A stretch of DNA of 64,000 nt from Zavarzinella formosa DSM 19928 (GTDB taxonomy: Bacteria; Planctomycetota; Planctomycetia; Gemmatales; Gemmataceae), in assembly GCF_000255705.1 (NCBI RefSeq), contig NZ_JH636441.1, positions 892,087-956,086 on the forward strand, written 5' to 3'. The position numbers and the translations under genes are program-made. This document shows positions 39,197 through 48,269 of this stretch, piece by piece; within the stretch, counting starts at the first letter, position 1; every line of letters starts with the position of its first letter. The notes under the pieces were generated by a model. That model was given only the letters and a program-made list of their open reading frames with translations, ran no database searches and had not been told where the DNA came from.

Positions 39197-39272
39197 AGCA
39201 ACAACTCCCTTCGTTGAACAATCCCCCCGGCTTCGCTTGTCAGGCGGGCGGTGGAAGTGCGATAATATCCGG

Positions 39273-40130
39273 ATGAATCCCGAAGACTTGGCTGGCCGGT
39301 TGCGGGGAGTGTTGCGAACCCGCACCGGCGGGGTGGCTGTTGCCCTCAGTGGCGGCATCGACAGCACGGTCGTGGCCAAGGCCGCTTTTCTCGAACTGGG
39401 CGACCAAGCCGTGGCCGTGACGGCCGACAGTCCGAGTGTGCCGCGAGCGGAACTAACGGGGGCCAAAGAAATCGCGGCCCTCATTGGTATCCGGCACGAA
39501 GTGATCGCCACCTCGGAGTTTGCGAACGCCGATTACCTGAGAAACGGCGGCGACCGCTGCTATCATTGCAAGAGCGAACTCTACGACCGCGTGTTGGAAA
39601 TACTCCCCCGCCTCGGGGTGATGACGGTTTGCAGCGGGGCGAATTTGGACGACCTTGGCGATTACCGGCCGGGGTTGACCGCCGCCGCCGAGCGGAATGT
39701 GTTCCACCCGTTGCAGGAAGCCGGTTTCACCAAGGCCGATGTGCGGGCGGTGGCGAAATGGTGGAACCTGCCAACATGGGACAAACCCGCTTCGCCGTGT
39801 CTTTCCAGTCGGCTGGCCCCCGGCGTGGCGGTGACGCCCGAACGGACGGCGATGATCGAACACGCGGAAACATTCCTGCGAAGCCTTGGCCTCAACAACG
39901 GCCGGGTAAGATTGCACGAAGGAGAACTGGCCCGGATCGAGGTTCCGCTGGCCGAAGTGGCCCGGCTGGCGGCGCCCGGCGTGCGTGAAACCTTGTCGCG
40001 GACGTTTCATGAACTTGGCTTCCGTTTCGTCACGCTGGATTTGGAAGGCTTCCGCAGCGGCAGCCTGAACGACTTGGTTCCGCTGGAAATGCGGACTCGC
40101 CACGCCCCCGAACGGAGGACAACCTCGTGA
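39273..40130 (+). CDS. larE: ATP-dependent sacrificial sulfur transferase LarE
   Basis: A 285-residue PP-loop enzyme from ATG 39273 (MNPEDLAGRLRGVLR); the upstream frame to 39123 lies inside the previous gene. Motifs: SGGIDST (S26 start of the PP-loop), CYHCKSELY (C96, C99), and SPCLSSRL with C176. C176 occupies the position of the cysteine known to be sacrificed in Lactiplantibacillus plantarum LarE when sulfur is moved to the nicotinic-acid-derived nickel-pincer cofactor. LarB and LarC, needed for that cofactor, are not in the window. The stop overlaps the next gene as GTGA, suggesting coupling. Confidence 0.95.
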   Translation: MNPEDLAGRLRGVLRTRTGGVAVALSGGIDSTVVAKAAFLELGDQAVAVTADSPSVPRAELTGAKEIAALIGIRHEVIATSEFANADYLRNGGDRCYHCKSELYDRVLEILPRLGVMTVCSGANLDDLGDYRPGLTAAAERNVFHPLQEAGFTKADVRAVAKWWNLPTWDKPASPCLSSRLAPGVAVTPERTAMIEHAETFLRSLGLNNGRVRLHEGELARIEVPLAEVARLAAPGVRETLSRTFHELGFRFVTLDLEGFRSGSLNDLVPLEMRTRHAPERRTTS

Positions 40131-40378
40131 AACCGATGACCGCCCCGAAAGTCTTGGATGCGTATTTTCTGGAAGCCCGCTGCAAACTGCTGGATGTGGC
40201 GGCCGTGCTGGACCGCATCGACCGGGGCGAAGGCGCGCCCCTGAACGATCACCGGGTTGAGAGGATTCGCCGGTCGATTGAAGCCCTTTTGGAATCCGGA
40301 CCGGGCCGGGCTGAACGGATTCAGGAAATTTTCTCGCTCGAATATGATCCCGAATGGAAGATTCCGCAGCCGAAGTGA
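40127..40378 (+). CDS. Small protein coupled to larE, unknown
   Basis: An 83-residue protein starting at GTG 40127, inside the larE stop (GTGA); an ATG at 40136 is an alternative start. It is mostly helical and charged (LEARCKLLDVAAVLDRIDRGE, VERIRRSIEALLES). No signal peptide or known motif. Overlap with larE suggests shared expression but not necessarily shared function; I do not recognise a family. Confidence 0.68.
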   Translation: MKPMTAPKVLDAYFLEARCKLLDVAAVLDRIDRGEGAPLNDHRVERIRRSIEALLESGPGRAERIQEIFSLEYDPEWKIPQPK

Positions 40379-40425
40379 GCCGCCGCCCCGATCCCTCAAC
40401 CTGAACCGCCGAAGCCGGAAAACGT

Positions 40426-41604
40426 ATGCCGATCCCAGTGAAATGTCCGGAGTGTGCCTACCGTTTTCATGTGGACGAGGCGTTTGCCGGCAGCCCCGGC
40501 CGCTGTCCGGAGTGCGATGCCGTCATTCAGGTTCCGGCGGCGGAGACACACCCGGACGATGATGCTTTTCCGGCTGATCCGAGGATCGAGGAATTCCCCT
40601 CGGCCTCCCGCCGGGCGGTTGACCGATACGAATACTCGCCGACACGAACGGAACGCCGTGAGGAACCCCGTTTCAATCCCGGACCCCGGATCGAGAAATG
40701 GAAGAAAGTGGCGGCCGGGTTCCGCAATCTGGCCATCGCCGCCGGCCTGATCGGCATCGACACCGCCATTCGCGGAGCCTTCAATCTCGCCAACGGCATT
40801 CCCAAAAATGATAACGAACTGACTTCGGCCCAAAAAGCCTTGGCGGTCGGCGAGGGGTTGTTTACCTGCCTGGCTATCATCCTTTGGGCGTTCGGCCGAA
40901 TTGCGTTGATGAGAACCCCGTATCTTCCGGCCGGGGCCAGCGCCAAAAGTTCCGGCGTCCTCGCGGGGATCACGGCGGTTCCCGGCGTGATCGGCATGGG
41001 GATGATGGCGGCGGGCATTCTGATCGTCCAGAATAACCTGTTGGCCGGAATGGCCATTCTTCAGTTGGGCATGTGCGGACTCGGCATCTGTTTCCTTGGT
41101 TGGGTGGTTGCTGAAATCGTCGGTTTGATCGCTCAGATCCAAATTATGAAAGGTCTGGAGGCTGCAGGAGCCTCCCTTTGGGCCAAGTTCCACTTGGCGG
41201 GTCTCATCACCATGTTGACCGTTGGAACGATTGGTTCTTGTGTGTTATTTGTGGCCTTGTTCAGCGAGATGCAGCAACAGGCCGCGAAAAACGGCAACAA
41301 CCCTCCGGTGGTCAACGCCAAGAACGCGCCAGCTCCCAAGGGCGGGGAGAAAAAAGCCCCCGCCAACCAGAATAACCCGAACAATCCCCCGCCACCCCCG
41401 CAGTTCAATCCAGAAGAACACAAAGAGCTGGTCATCGTTGTGATCGTGGTTACCGCAGGAGGGACAATTGGTTTTTCGATGTTGTGCGTGTTCAGCTTTT
41501 TGGCCGCCCAAGGAGCCATCAAGAGGGAAATCGTCCGCCTGTCGGGGGGGCTTGACGGCAACCCCGATGACTGGCATAACCGCAGCCCGGTTCATGTAGA
41601 ATGA
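40426..41604 (+). CDS. Zinc-ribbon membrane protein
   Basis: A 392-residue protein. The N-terminal zinc ribbon (MPIPVKCPECAYRFHVDEAF) has C7, C10, C27 and C30. An acidic linker to about 85 precedes a membrane region of about six helices (GFRNLAIAAGLIGIDTAI, GEGLFTCLAIILWAFGRIAL, GITAVPGVIGMGMMAAGILI, MAILQLGMCGLGICFLGWVV, GLITMLTVGTIGSCVLFVAL, VVIVVTAGGTIGFSMLCVFS). A Pro/Asn/Lys-rich loop (PAPKGGEKKAPANQNNPNNP) interrupts the last helices. The Cys spacing is the same as in the PrsW-like and the next gene's proteins. Function unknown. Confidence 0.78.
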   Translation: MPIPVKCPECAYRFHVDEAFAGSPGRCPECDAVIQVPAAETHPDDDAFPADPRIEEFPSASRRAVDRYEYSPTRTERREEPRFNPGPRIEKWKKVAAGFRNLAIAAGLIGIDTAIRGAFNLANGIPKNDNELTSAQKALAVGEGLFTCLAIILWAFGRIALMRTPYLPAGASAKSSGVLAGITAVPGVIGMGMMAAGILIVQNNLLAGMAILQLGMCGLGICFLGWVVAEIVGLIAQIQIMKGLEAAGASLWAKFHLAGLITMLTVGTIGSCVLFVALFSEMQQQAAKNGNNPPVVNAKNAPAPKGGEKKAPANQNNPNNPPPPPQFNPEEHKELVIVVIVVTAGGTIGFSMLCVFSFLAAQGAIKREIVRLSGGLDGNPDDWHNRSPVHVE

Positions 41605-41680
41605 GCGAATTGATTGTTTGCCTGCCGGAAACATCCCGAGGCCAGCCTCCTCCCGAATCGCCCGAACGGAAGTAATCCCG

Positions 41681-43003
41681 ATGCCGATTACCCTGAACTG
41701 CCCCAAGTGCCACAAGCCGTTCCGCGTGCGGGATGAATCCATCGGCGGGCGGGTGCGCTGCCCGAGTTGCGCGGCCATTCTGCAAGTGCCCTCGTCGCTC
41801 TCCCCGGCTTCGAGCTTCGGATACGATATGCCGGGGGGATTGCCTCCAAACCCCGCCGAGGGGGGAACTGGCGCGACCCGGCCGATGGCCGAGGATCTGC
41901 TGCCGACGCCCCCGCCATCGGATGATGATTTGTTGTTGGGCGGTCCCGCCCGCCCGCCGGCGATGGAATATGGCTCGGCCGGAATGGCCCTGCCGGCTCC
42001 GCCCTCGATTAAATTCCGGGGAGCGCCGTCGGTTCCCGGAACGAATCCGGTTCCTTCCTCTCCGCTCCTTCCCACCGCTCCATCCCCGTATTCGGTTGGC
42101 GGGAGCCTGAATCCCCCAAGTTCTCCCCTTACTCCGGCGGGTGGAAAATCGGCCGTTAATTTGCCGAAAGCACAAAGCAGCCTCATTCTTCCCCCGGCGC
42201 CGGGTTCGCCCGCCCAGGCAAATGCCGCCGCAGCCGCCAATGAGTGGGCGGCCACCTGCTCCGGTTTGTCGATGATCCAGGCCGGATTGATTCTGTGGAT
42301 GATCCCTTTTCTGGGGGGAATCGCCCACGGTGTCTGGGCCTACATGAAACCCGACCAGGCGATGAGCAACGCGCCAGGGTACCTGGGTCGGCCGGAATTG
42401 CCGTTCTGGAAGGAAATCATGCTGGCGTATACCGCCCTGCCGATTTCGCTGGGGTTGGTGCTGTTGTTCTTCGGCCGGGCCAAATGCACTTCCATCCCCG
42501 AACAATCCACGGCCCGCGGCCTCGCCCGAGGGGCGACGTTCTGCACCCTCTTGGGAGTCATCGGGGCGGCCTCGGCCGCCGCCTTCTACATGGGCTATAC
42601 GACACGCTTTAACCTTCCCCCGATCACCGGCCCGCTTGGGTTATGCGTCTGGCTTCCCGCCGCCGTGCTGGCTGACTTGTTCACCTTGTTCTTCATCGCC
42701 CAAGCCGGTTGGGCCGCCGGGATGCCCCGGTTGCTCCTTTCCGTCGGGACATTCCTGACTTTCGTTTTGGTGGCCCCGGCCATGATGGTCGCCGCCACTC
42801 TGTTCTGCCCGGTGATCGAACCTTTGCGGACAACCCTGAGCCAATATGGTTCGCCGTTCGCCGGGCCGGACAAACAGGCCACCATGCGAATCCTGATCGC
42901 CGGGGCCATCGTCATGACCTATGGAGTGATGCTCTTCGGCCGATACGCCAGTTTGGTGGCGGCGGCCAAACGAGCCATTCGGAATCAGTTCGGACAAGGG
43001 TAA
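41681..43003 (+). CDS. Zinc-ribbon membrane protein
   Basis: A 440-residue protein from ATG 41681. The zinc ribbon (MPITLNCPKCHKPFRVRDES) again has C7, C10, C27 and C30. A long Pro/Gly-rich linker (about 40-180) is followed by about six helices (GLSMIQAGLILWMIPFLGGI, EIMLAYTALPISLGLVLLFF, GATFCTLLGVIGAASAAAFY, LCVWLPAAVLADLFTLFFIA, LLSVGTFLTFVLVAPAMMVA, ILIAGAIVMTYGVMLFG). The in-frame ATG at 41618 precedes the ribbon by 21 residues without family look. It follows the previous zinc-ribbon gene by about 76 bp; the pair looks like an old tandem duplication with divergence of the linker. Confidence 0.78.
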   Translation: MPITLNCPKCHKPFRVRDESIGGRVRCPSCAAILQVPSSLSPASSFGYDMPGGLPPNPAEGGTGATRPMAEDLLPTPPPSDDDLLLGGPARPPAMEYGSAGMALPAPPSIKFRGAPSVPGTNPVPSSPLLPTAPSPYSVGGSLNPPSSPLTPAGGKSAVNLPKAQSSLILPPAPGSPAQANAAAAANEWAATCSGLSMIQAGLILWMIPFLGGIAHGVWAYMKPDQAMSNAPGYLGRPELPFWKEIMLAYTALPISLGLVLLFFGRAKCTSIPEQSTARGLARGATFCTLLGVIGAASAAAFYMGYTTRFNLPPITGPLGLCVWLPAAVLADLFTLFFIAQAGWAAGMPRLLLSVGTFLTFVLVAPAMMVAATLFCPVIEPLRTTLSQYGSPFAGPDKQATMRILIAGAIVMTYGVMLFGRYASLVAAAKRAIRNQFGQG

Positions 43004-43044
43004 GTAGCGTCTCACGCCACGATTTTGTTAGGGATGCTCTAGAA

Positions 43045-43728
43045 ATGCCCGTGATGTTCGGCAAGATCGAATCCCCGTTTCGGGAACCGCCGGGAAAGCG
43101 GGTACATCTGTATGTCTCTCGCGGGGCAGAGTTGGTTGAGTCTCTTTGGTGTCATCTCACCGAGTCGGAACAAATCCGGGCCAATCGGTTTCGGGTTGCC
43201 CGCATCCGCGATCAATTCATTCAGGCTCGCGGTTCCTTGCGGGTGTTGCTGGCTCATTACCTGCGTTGCGAGCCGTTGGCCGTGCCGATCTTCCTCGCCG
43301 ACGGGGGCAAGCCGTGTCTTCCCCCGGAAACCGGGCTGCATTTCAACCTTTCGCACACAGACGGCCTGGCCGCTTTCGCCGTGGCGGAGACTCCGGTGGG
43401 GATCGATGTGGAACAGGTCCGCATCGTGCCGGATGCCATTGGCTTGGTGCAACGCTTCTTCAGCCCTCGGGAACATTCACAGTTTTGCGAACTCGACCCG
43501 ACGGAAATCCCGGCTGCTTTTCTCCGGGCGTGGACTCGCAAAGAAGCGGTCCTGAAGGCGATGGGCCGGGGGGTGCAATCCCTCGATTGCTGCGAAGTCA
43601 CGTTCCGGACCGACGAACCACCGGCCGTTGTGTCGCTCGACGGTGATTCAACAGTCGGCGATCAATGGAAACTGCACACATGGGACCCGCAACCGGGGTT
43701 TCTGGCCGCCTTGGCCATGCGGGTCTGA
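43045..43728 (+). CDS. 4'-phosphopantetheinyl transferase
   Basis: A 227-residue Sfp/AcpT-type enzyme that moves phosphopantetheine from CoA onto carrier-protein serines. Motifs: FNLSHTDGLAAFAV (about 102-115), GIDVEQVR (metal-binding Asp/Glu, about 120-127), and WTRKEAVLKAMGRG (about 166-179). The short upstream frame runs out of the previous gene; ATG 43045 is the best start, with ATG 43054 also possible. No polyketide, peptide or fatty-acid synthase gene is in the window, so the carrier is encoded elsewhere. Confidence 0.94.
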   Translation: MPVMFGKIESPFREPPGKRVHLYVSRGAELVESLWCHLTESEQIRANRFRVARIRDQFIQARGSLRVLLAHYLRCEPLAVPIFLADGGKPCLPPETGLHFNLSHTDGLAAFAVAETPVGIDVEQVRIVPDAIGLVQRFFSPREHSQFCELDPTEIPAAFLRAWTRKEAVLKAMGRGVQSLDCCEVTFRTDEPPAVVSLDGDSTVGDQWKLHTWDPQPGFLAALAMRV

Positions 43729-43816
43729 AAATCCCAGAAAATGATTGTCACAAATCGCCGGATGGCCGATACGGGTTGATGTGAGGACCGATCACCAACC
43801 CGACCCGGTAGATGCC

Positions 43817-44356
43817 ATGACGAATCGCACGCCCCCGCCGCTGCCAACCGCACAAACCGTCCAACCGGAACAACCGGCCACCCCCAAGCCAACGACGTTG
43901 GAACAAGTTCAAAAGACAGTTGGAAGCGTCGCCACCTGCATTCAAGGGGCGTGCAAGTTGGTGGAATTCGTGGAAAAACATCTGGGAACCGGCTCGGCCA
44001 AACCGGCCGCCTTCCCGACAAACATGCCCGCTTTGCCGGGATTTCCCTCTCACATGCCAGCCCTGCCTGCGATGGATGGCTTCCCCGGTTTCGCCATGCC
44101 GGACATGGGAATGAACCCCATGATGGCGACTTTCCCCGGCTTTCCGATGCCGGACATGTCGGGTATGGGAATGAACCCGATGGCTATGAATCCCATGATG
44201 GGCGGCTTCCCCGGATTTTCGATGCCGGATATGAACATGATGGGAATGGGTTTCGACCCCAACATGATGATGGGGATGGGATTCGATCCCAACATGATGA
44301 TGGGGATGGGTTTTGATCCCAACATGATGATGGGGATGGGTTTTGGTCAGATGTGA
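43817..44356 (+). CDS. Met-rich repeat protein
   Basis: A 179-residue protein from ATG 43817 (MTNRTPPPLPTAQ). After a short Pro-rich part and a helical block (LEQVQKTVGSVATCIQGACK about 28-47) come FPGF(A/P/S)MPDM repeats, then three identical-pattern 10-residue repeats FDPNMMMGMG, encoded by 30-bp tandem DNA repeats at 44251-44340. The Met content is extreme in the C-terminal half. There is no signal peptide. A metal- or redox-related role is possible but unsupported. A perfect 52-bp palindrome follows. Confidence 0.7.
   Translation: MTNRTPPPLPTAQTVQPEQPATPKPTTLEQVQKTVGSVATCIQGACKLVEFVEKHLGTGSAKPAAFPTNMPALPGFPSHMPALPAMDGFPGFAMPDMGMNPMMATFPGFPMPDMSGMGMNPMAMNPMMGGFPGFSMPDMNMMGMGFDPNMMMGMGFDPNMMMGMGFDPNMMMGMGFGQM
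44251..44340 (+). repeat. Three 30-bp in-frame tandem repeats
   Basis: Units at 44251-44280, 44281-44310 and 44311-44340 encode FDPNMMMGMG, differing at only a few bases; a partial fourth copy (TTTTGGTCAG) follows. They arise from tandem duplication within the Met-rich protein and probably vary in copy number. Confidence 0.85.
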
Positions 44357-44379
44357 ATCGCTTAAAAAACGCGAAATAT

Positions 44380-44431
44380 AAACAAGCAGACCCGGCGTTT
44401 GGTCATGACCAAACGCCGGGTCTGCTTGTTT
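44380..44431. terminator. Perfect 52-bp palindrome between convergent genes
   Basis: Left arm 44380-44405 and right arm 44406-44431 are exact reverse complements with no unpaired loop, apart from the few bases that must turn. AT-runs flank both ends (AAATATAAACA and TTGTTTTCG). It lies between the + strand Met-rich gene and the - strand TPM-domain gene, so it probably terminates both. Confidence 0.8.
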
Positions 44432-44447
44432 TCGCATGGCCAAGGAT

Positions 44448-45569
44448 TTAGAACTCGCCGTCACCGCCCCCACCTCCGCCGCCGTCACCGCCTCCACCAC
44501 CCCAATCGCCTCCACCGGTGTTGTCGTTGCCGGTGTTTCCGCTGTCGTAGTAGCCGCCGGTTCCGGCGTCGCCGCTGAAATCACCGGCCCCGGTGTTGTC
44601 CACGACTTCATTGCCACCACCGCCGCCATATCCCGTCGTGCCGGAGTCACCGCCGTAGGCCGAGGAACCGTGATGGCCGAAGAAACTGTCGTACATCCAC
44701 ATCCCGGCCGCCGCGCCGAACATCCCGGTCATAAACGTTCCCAAGAAACCCATTCCACCACCGCCGCCACCTCCGTAACCGGGCGCTCCACCATAGCCCG
44801 GACCGCCACCCGCCCCGCCACCGCTCATCATGCGGAAGACGGCCTTAATGACGGCGAAGAGAACCCAACCAACTCCCAGCACGATCAAACCAACACATAA
44901 CAATCCGGCAAGGCCGCTGCCTTTCTTTTCATCGGCAGGCGCCTGATGATTGCCAGTCTGTTCTTGATGATTGCCAGCCTGCTGGCCCGTCTTGATGACA
45001 TCTTTTTTGGCATCCGGAAGGTTGTTCTCTAAAAACTCGACCGCTTTTCGGAGCGTTGCATCTCGGGCTGTCTGTTGTTCGGCATCGCCGGACTTTCCGT
45101 GCGCATCCTTCAAACCGTTGAAAAGCAGATCATGGAGTTTGCTTTCCTTGGTGTTGTCAAACCCCTTCTCTCGCATGTCCTTATCTACGATAACGCCCAC
45201 GAAGGCGGGGTTTCTGCAAATAAAGATGAAAACCCCTTTGTCATGTTCGTCCATTGCATGGGACTTGGCGAGGTCCTTCAGGAACGTTCTCTTAGCATCA
45301 TCATCTTTCAATGCATCTCGTTTTGTCTTCTCCGCATCCGAGAGTTTGGCCACCGTCCAAAAAGTAACCTCACGACCAGTCTTGGATGAAACCCAATTGG
45401 CAAAGTCCCGCTTCATTTTGCTGACGGCATCTTCGCTAAAGAGTTTGGCATTGTCTTCGACCTTCAATTCACCAGCTTTGGACGGAACCGGGGCAGCCAT
45501 CGCGGGGGCGACGCCCATCAGTCCGGTCAGCAGAGCCAGAAGACCGACACTTCGGAAGATTGTTCGCAT
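44448..45569 (-). CDS. Exported TPM-domain protein with Gly-rich tail
   Basis: A 373-residue protein from ATG 45569, which starts a signal peptide ([20 protein letters not shown]); the frame to 45839 is upstream sequence. Residues about 35-160 are a TPM (DUF477) domain ([40 protein letters not shown]). A helix at about 217-235 ([19 protein letters not shown]) is followed by Gly/Tyr/Ser-rich sequence to the end, interrupted by a second hydrophobic patch ([20 protein letters not shown]). TPM proteins act in envelope or photosystem maintenance; this one's role is unknown. It is divergent from hslV. Confidence 0.85.
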   Translation of the reverse strand: MRTIFRSVGLLALLTGLMGVAPAMAAPVPSKAGELKVEDNAKLFSEDAVSKMKRDFANWVSSKTGREVTFWTVAKLSDAEKTKRDALKDDDAKRTFLKDLAKSHAMDEHDKGVFIFICRNPAFVGVIVDKDMREKGFDNTKESKLHDLLFNGLKDAHGKSGDAEQQTARDATLRKAVEFLENNLPDAKKDVIKTGQQAGNHQEQTGNHQAPADEKKGSGLAGLLCVGLIVLGVGWVLFAVIKAVFRMMSGGGAGGGPGYGGAPGYGGGGGGGMGFLGTFMTGMFGAAAGMWMYDSFFGHHGSSAYGGDSGTTGYGGGGGNEVVDNTGAGDFSGDAGTGGYYDSGNTGNDNTGGGDWGGGGGDGGGGGGGDGEF

Positions 45570-45767
45570 GGCGATGATCCTTGGGTTCGGACATGGTTCC
45601 GGCATATACCACTTTATTCGTCGGCTCTTGCGGAATATCAGATTCCAGACCGGCATCGGCGGACGATTTTGGCATTCCGGCCCGTCCCTTGAACATTGTA
45701 GTGCATTTGTTGTGCCGGACGTCTGCGAGTTTTTATTCAGGATAATGCCAACGAGTGATGAACTTCC

Positions 45768-45772
45768 GGGAG
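45768..45772 (+). promoter_or_regulatory. GGGAG ribosome-binding site deciding the hslV start
   Basis: GGGAG ends 8 bp before ATG 45781, supporting that start over ATG 45745, which lacks a comparable site. Confidence 0.6.
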
Positions 45773-45780
45773 AACGTCTG

Positions 45781-46314
45781 ATGGAACAGTTTCGGGCCAC
45801 GACCATTCTGGCCGTCCGACACGGGGGCAAATCAGCCATCGGCGGGGACGGTCAGGTCACCTTGGGCAACATCGTCATGAAGAACGACGCCCACAAGATC
45901 CGAAAACTATACGACGGCAAGGTTTCCGTCGGATTTGCTGGTTCGGCCGCCGACGCTTTTTCGCTATTGGAACGCTTCGAGTCCAAACTGCGCGACCATC
46001 AAGGCTCGGTCCCCCGAGCCGCTGCCGAACTGGCCAAGGACTGGCGAACCGACCGGGTCTTGCGGCGTCTGGAGGCGATGTTGATCGCGATGGACAAAGA
46101 GAACCTGCTCCTGATCAGCGGCACCGGGGACGTGATCCAACCCACCGACGGCATCCTCGCCATCGGCTCTGGCGGCCCCTACGCCCTCTCGGCGGCCAGA
46201 GCCTTGGTGGCTCACTCCAGCCTTTCGGCCGCTGAAATTGTAAGGGCCTCAATGGAAATCGCCGGAGACTTGTGCATCTACACCAACCGAAACATCGACT
46301 TGGTGGAAGTTTGA
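45781..46314 (+). CDS. hslV: HslV protease subunit
   Basis: A 177-residue N-terminal-nucleophile protease of the proteasome-like HslVU complex. The start at 45781 gives [20 protein letters not shown]: after removal of a six-residue propeptide, T7 would be the catalytic N-terminal threonine. Other signatures are [40 protein letters not shown] and [20 protein letters not shown]. Length is as expected. HslU, its ATPase partner and usual operon neighbour, is not adjacent; the downstream gene is ilvB in the opposite direction. A long hairpin follows. Confidence 0.95.
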   Translation: MEQFRATTILAVRHGGKSAIGGDGQVTLGNIVMKNDAHKIRKLYDGKVSVGFAGSAADAFSLLERFESKLRDHQGSVPRAAAELAKDWRTDRVLRRLEAMLIAMDKENLLLISGTGDVIQPTDGILAIGSGGPYALSAARALVAHSSLSAAEIVRASMEIAGDLCIYTNRNIDLVEV

Positions 46315-46320
46315 AAGACG

Positions 46321-46477
46321 AAAGACTGAAGGAAAGCAAAGACTAACCACAAAGACTCAAAGATCACACAAAGTTTCACAGAGAAGACCAATGAAGAATT
46401 TTTTCTTCCGTCTTCTCTGTGAAACTTTGTGTGATCTTTGAGTCTTTGTGGTTAGTCTTTGCTTTCCTTCAGTCTTT
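46321..46477. terminator. 68-bp perfect inverted repeat between hslV and ilvB
   Basis: Arms 46321-46388 and 46410-46477 match exactly over 68 bp, with a 21-nt loop (46389-46409) that itself contains GAAGAA/TTCTTC. It begins 7 bp after the hslV stop, and its right arm reaches into the ilvB stop codon (46476-46478). Bidirectional termination is the simplest role. Confidence 0.8.
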
Positions 46478-48269
46478 ACTTGGCCGCCGCCGGGACGGTC
46501 ATCGGTTCCTTGATGATGTCCTTCACAGTTCGGCCGGACGGGATCATCGGCAGAACGTGTTCTTGGTGAGGCACCATCACGTTCAGCAGGAACGGCCCCT
46601 TGCTGTCGAGCATTTCGTTGATCGCGGCGTCAAAGTCTTCCTTGTTGATGATCGTCTTGCTTTGCACGCCAAAGCCCTTGGCAATCGTGCCGAAATCGGG
46701 ATAGGCGTCGAGATCCATCCCTTGGCCGAGGTAAGTGTGGCCGCGGTTGCTGCCGTGGAAGCGGTCTTCCCACTGCACCACCATGCCGAGGTGCTGGTTG
46801 TTCAACAGAAGGATCTTCACCGGGACTTTTTCGACGTGGGCGCAGGCCAGTTCCTGGATGTTCATCAGGAAGCTGCCGTCGCCGTCGATGTCGATCACGA
46901 TCTTGTCCGGGTGGGCGACCTTGGCCCCGATGGCCGAGGGAAGCCCGAAGCCCATCGTTCCGAGACCACCTGAGGTGATCCAAGTGCGGGGCTTCGTGAA
47001 CGGGAAGTATTGGGCGGACCACATTTGGTGCTGGCCCACCCCGGTCGTGATGATCGTGTCGTCAATCTGGTTCCGCTTTTTCAGAATCTGGGCCATTCGC
47101 TGAATGGCATACTGTGGCAGGATGGCATCGTCCCGGTCCTGATACCGCAAGGGTTCGGTTTCCCGCCATTCGTCGATCTGCCGCATCCATTCGGTGTAAC
47201 GACCGCCGCCGACGAGGTCCGCGTTCTTTTCATCGTTCAGCAGTTTGTTCACGCCTTCGAGGGCCAGGCGAAGATCGCTGTTCACCGCCACGTGGGCGTG
47301 CTTGTTCTTGTTCAACTCGGAAGGATCAATGTCGATATGAACAATCCGGCCGTGCTTGATGAACTCGTCCAGTTTGCCGGTCACGCGGTCGTCGAACCGC
47401 ACACCGAAGGCGAGGACCAAGTCTGCGTCGTTGATGGCCAGATTGGAATACACGGTGCCGTGCATTCCCAGCATCTGGAGACAAAGGTAATGATCGTTTG
47501 GGAAACCGCCAAGACCGTGAACCGTCAGGGCCACGGGGATGCCGGTCTTCTCGGCGAATTCCTTGATGGCCGCCGAGGCGTCCGAGGCGATGATGCCGCC
47601 GCCGCCGTAAATGAGGGGCTTTTTGGCCCGGCGGATTTCATCAATGATCCGCTGGTATTCGTCGGTCGTCCCCTCGCGGTGGGCCACGTAGCCCGGCAGG
47701 TTCATCGGCGGATCCCAATCGGGGATCACTTCCCGCAACTGGACATCCTTGGGAATGTCAATGATGATCGGGCCGGGGCGACCGGTGACGGCCAGGAAGA
47801 AGGCTTCCTTCACCACCCGGGTGATGTCTTCCGTCCGGTGGATGAGGTAATGGTGCTTGGTGACTGGACGGCACACTTCCACGATCGGCGTTTCTTGGAA
47901 GGCATCCGTTCCGATGACCTTCGTGCCCACCTGCCCGGTGATGGCGATGATCGGGATCGAATCCATTTTGGCGTCGGCCAGAATGGTGACGAAGTTGGTC
48001 GCCCCCGGTCCGCTGGTGGCCATGCACAGGCTGACCTTGCCGGTCGTCCGCGTGTAGCCGTGGGCCATGAACCCGCCGCCTTGTTCGTGGCGGGGAAGGA
48101 TGGTCCGTAGTTTGTCGCCGACCTTGGTAAGGGACTGGTGCAGGGGCATGCTGGCCCCGCCCGGATAGGCGAACATGGTGTCGACGCCTTCATTGATGAG
48201 GCATTGAACCAGAATGTCCGCCCCGCTCATCGGGGTTTTCGGCAAAGCGGGTTTGGGAGAATCAGCCAT
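46476..48269 (-). CDS. ilvB: Acetolactate synthase large subunit
   Basis: A 597-residue thiamine-diphosphate enzyme of branched-chain amino-acid synthesis, joining two pyruvates (or pyruvate and 2-oxobutyrate). The start ATG 48269 is preceded by AGGTGA; the frame to 48446 would add 59 residues without family similarity. Signatures: [20 protein letters not shown] with the catalytic-glutamate-type context near 27-46, [20 protein letters not shown], and the TPP-binding [20 protein letters not shown] with [15 protein letters not shown]. Length is typical. The regulatory ilvN and ilvC are not adjacent. Confidence 0.96.
   Translation of the reverse strand: MADSPKPALPKTPMSGADILVQCLINEGVDTMFAYPGGASMPLHQSLTKVGDKLRTILPRHEQGGGFMAHGYTRTTGKVSLCMATSGPGATNFVTILADAKMDSIPIIAITGQVGTKVIGTDAFQETPIVEVCRPVTKHHYLIHRTEDITRVVKEAFFLAVTGRPGPIIIDIPKDVQLREVIPDWDPPMNLPGYVAHREGTTDEYQRIIDEIRRAKKPLIYGGGGIIASDASAAIKEFAEKTGIPVALTVHGLGGFPNDHYLCLQMLGMHGTVYSNLAINDADLVLAFGVRFDDRVTGKLDEFIKHGRIVHIDIDPSELNKNKHAHVAVNSDLRLALEGVNKLLNDEKNADLVGGGRYTEWMRQIDEWRETEPLRYQDRDDAILPQYAIQRMAQILKKRNQIDDTIITTGVGQHQMWSAQYFPFTKPRTWITSGGLGTMGFGLPSAIGAKVAHPDKIVIDIDGDGSFLMNIQELACAHVEKVPVKILLLNNQHLGMVVQWEDRFHGSNRGHTYLGQGMDLDAYPDFGTIAKGFGVQSKTIINKEDFDAAINEMLDSKGPFLLNVMVPHQEHVLPMIPSGRTVKDIIKEPMTVPAAAK

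Noticed and set aside
44251..44340. Possible CRISPR array from the 30-bp repeats
   Set aside because: Repeats are contiguous without spacers and stay in the reading frame of a coding gene; no cas genes are present.
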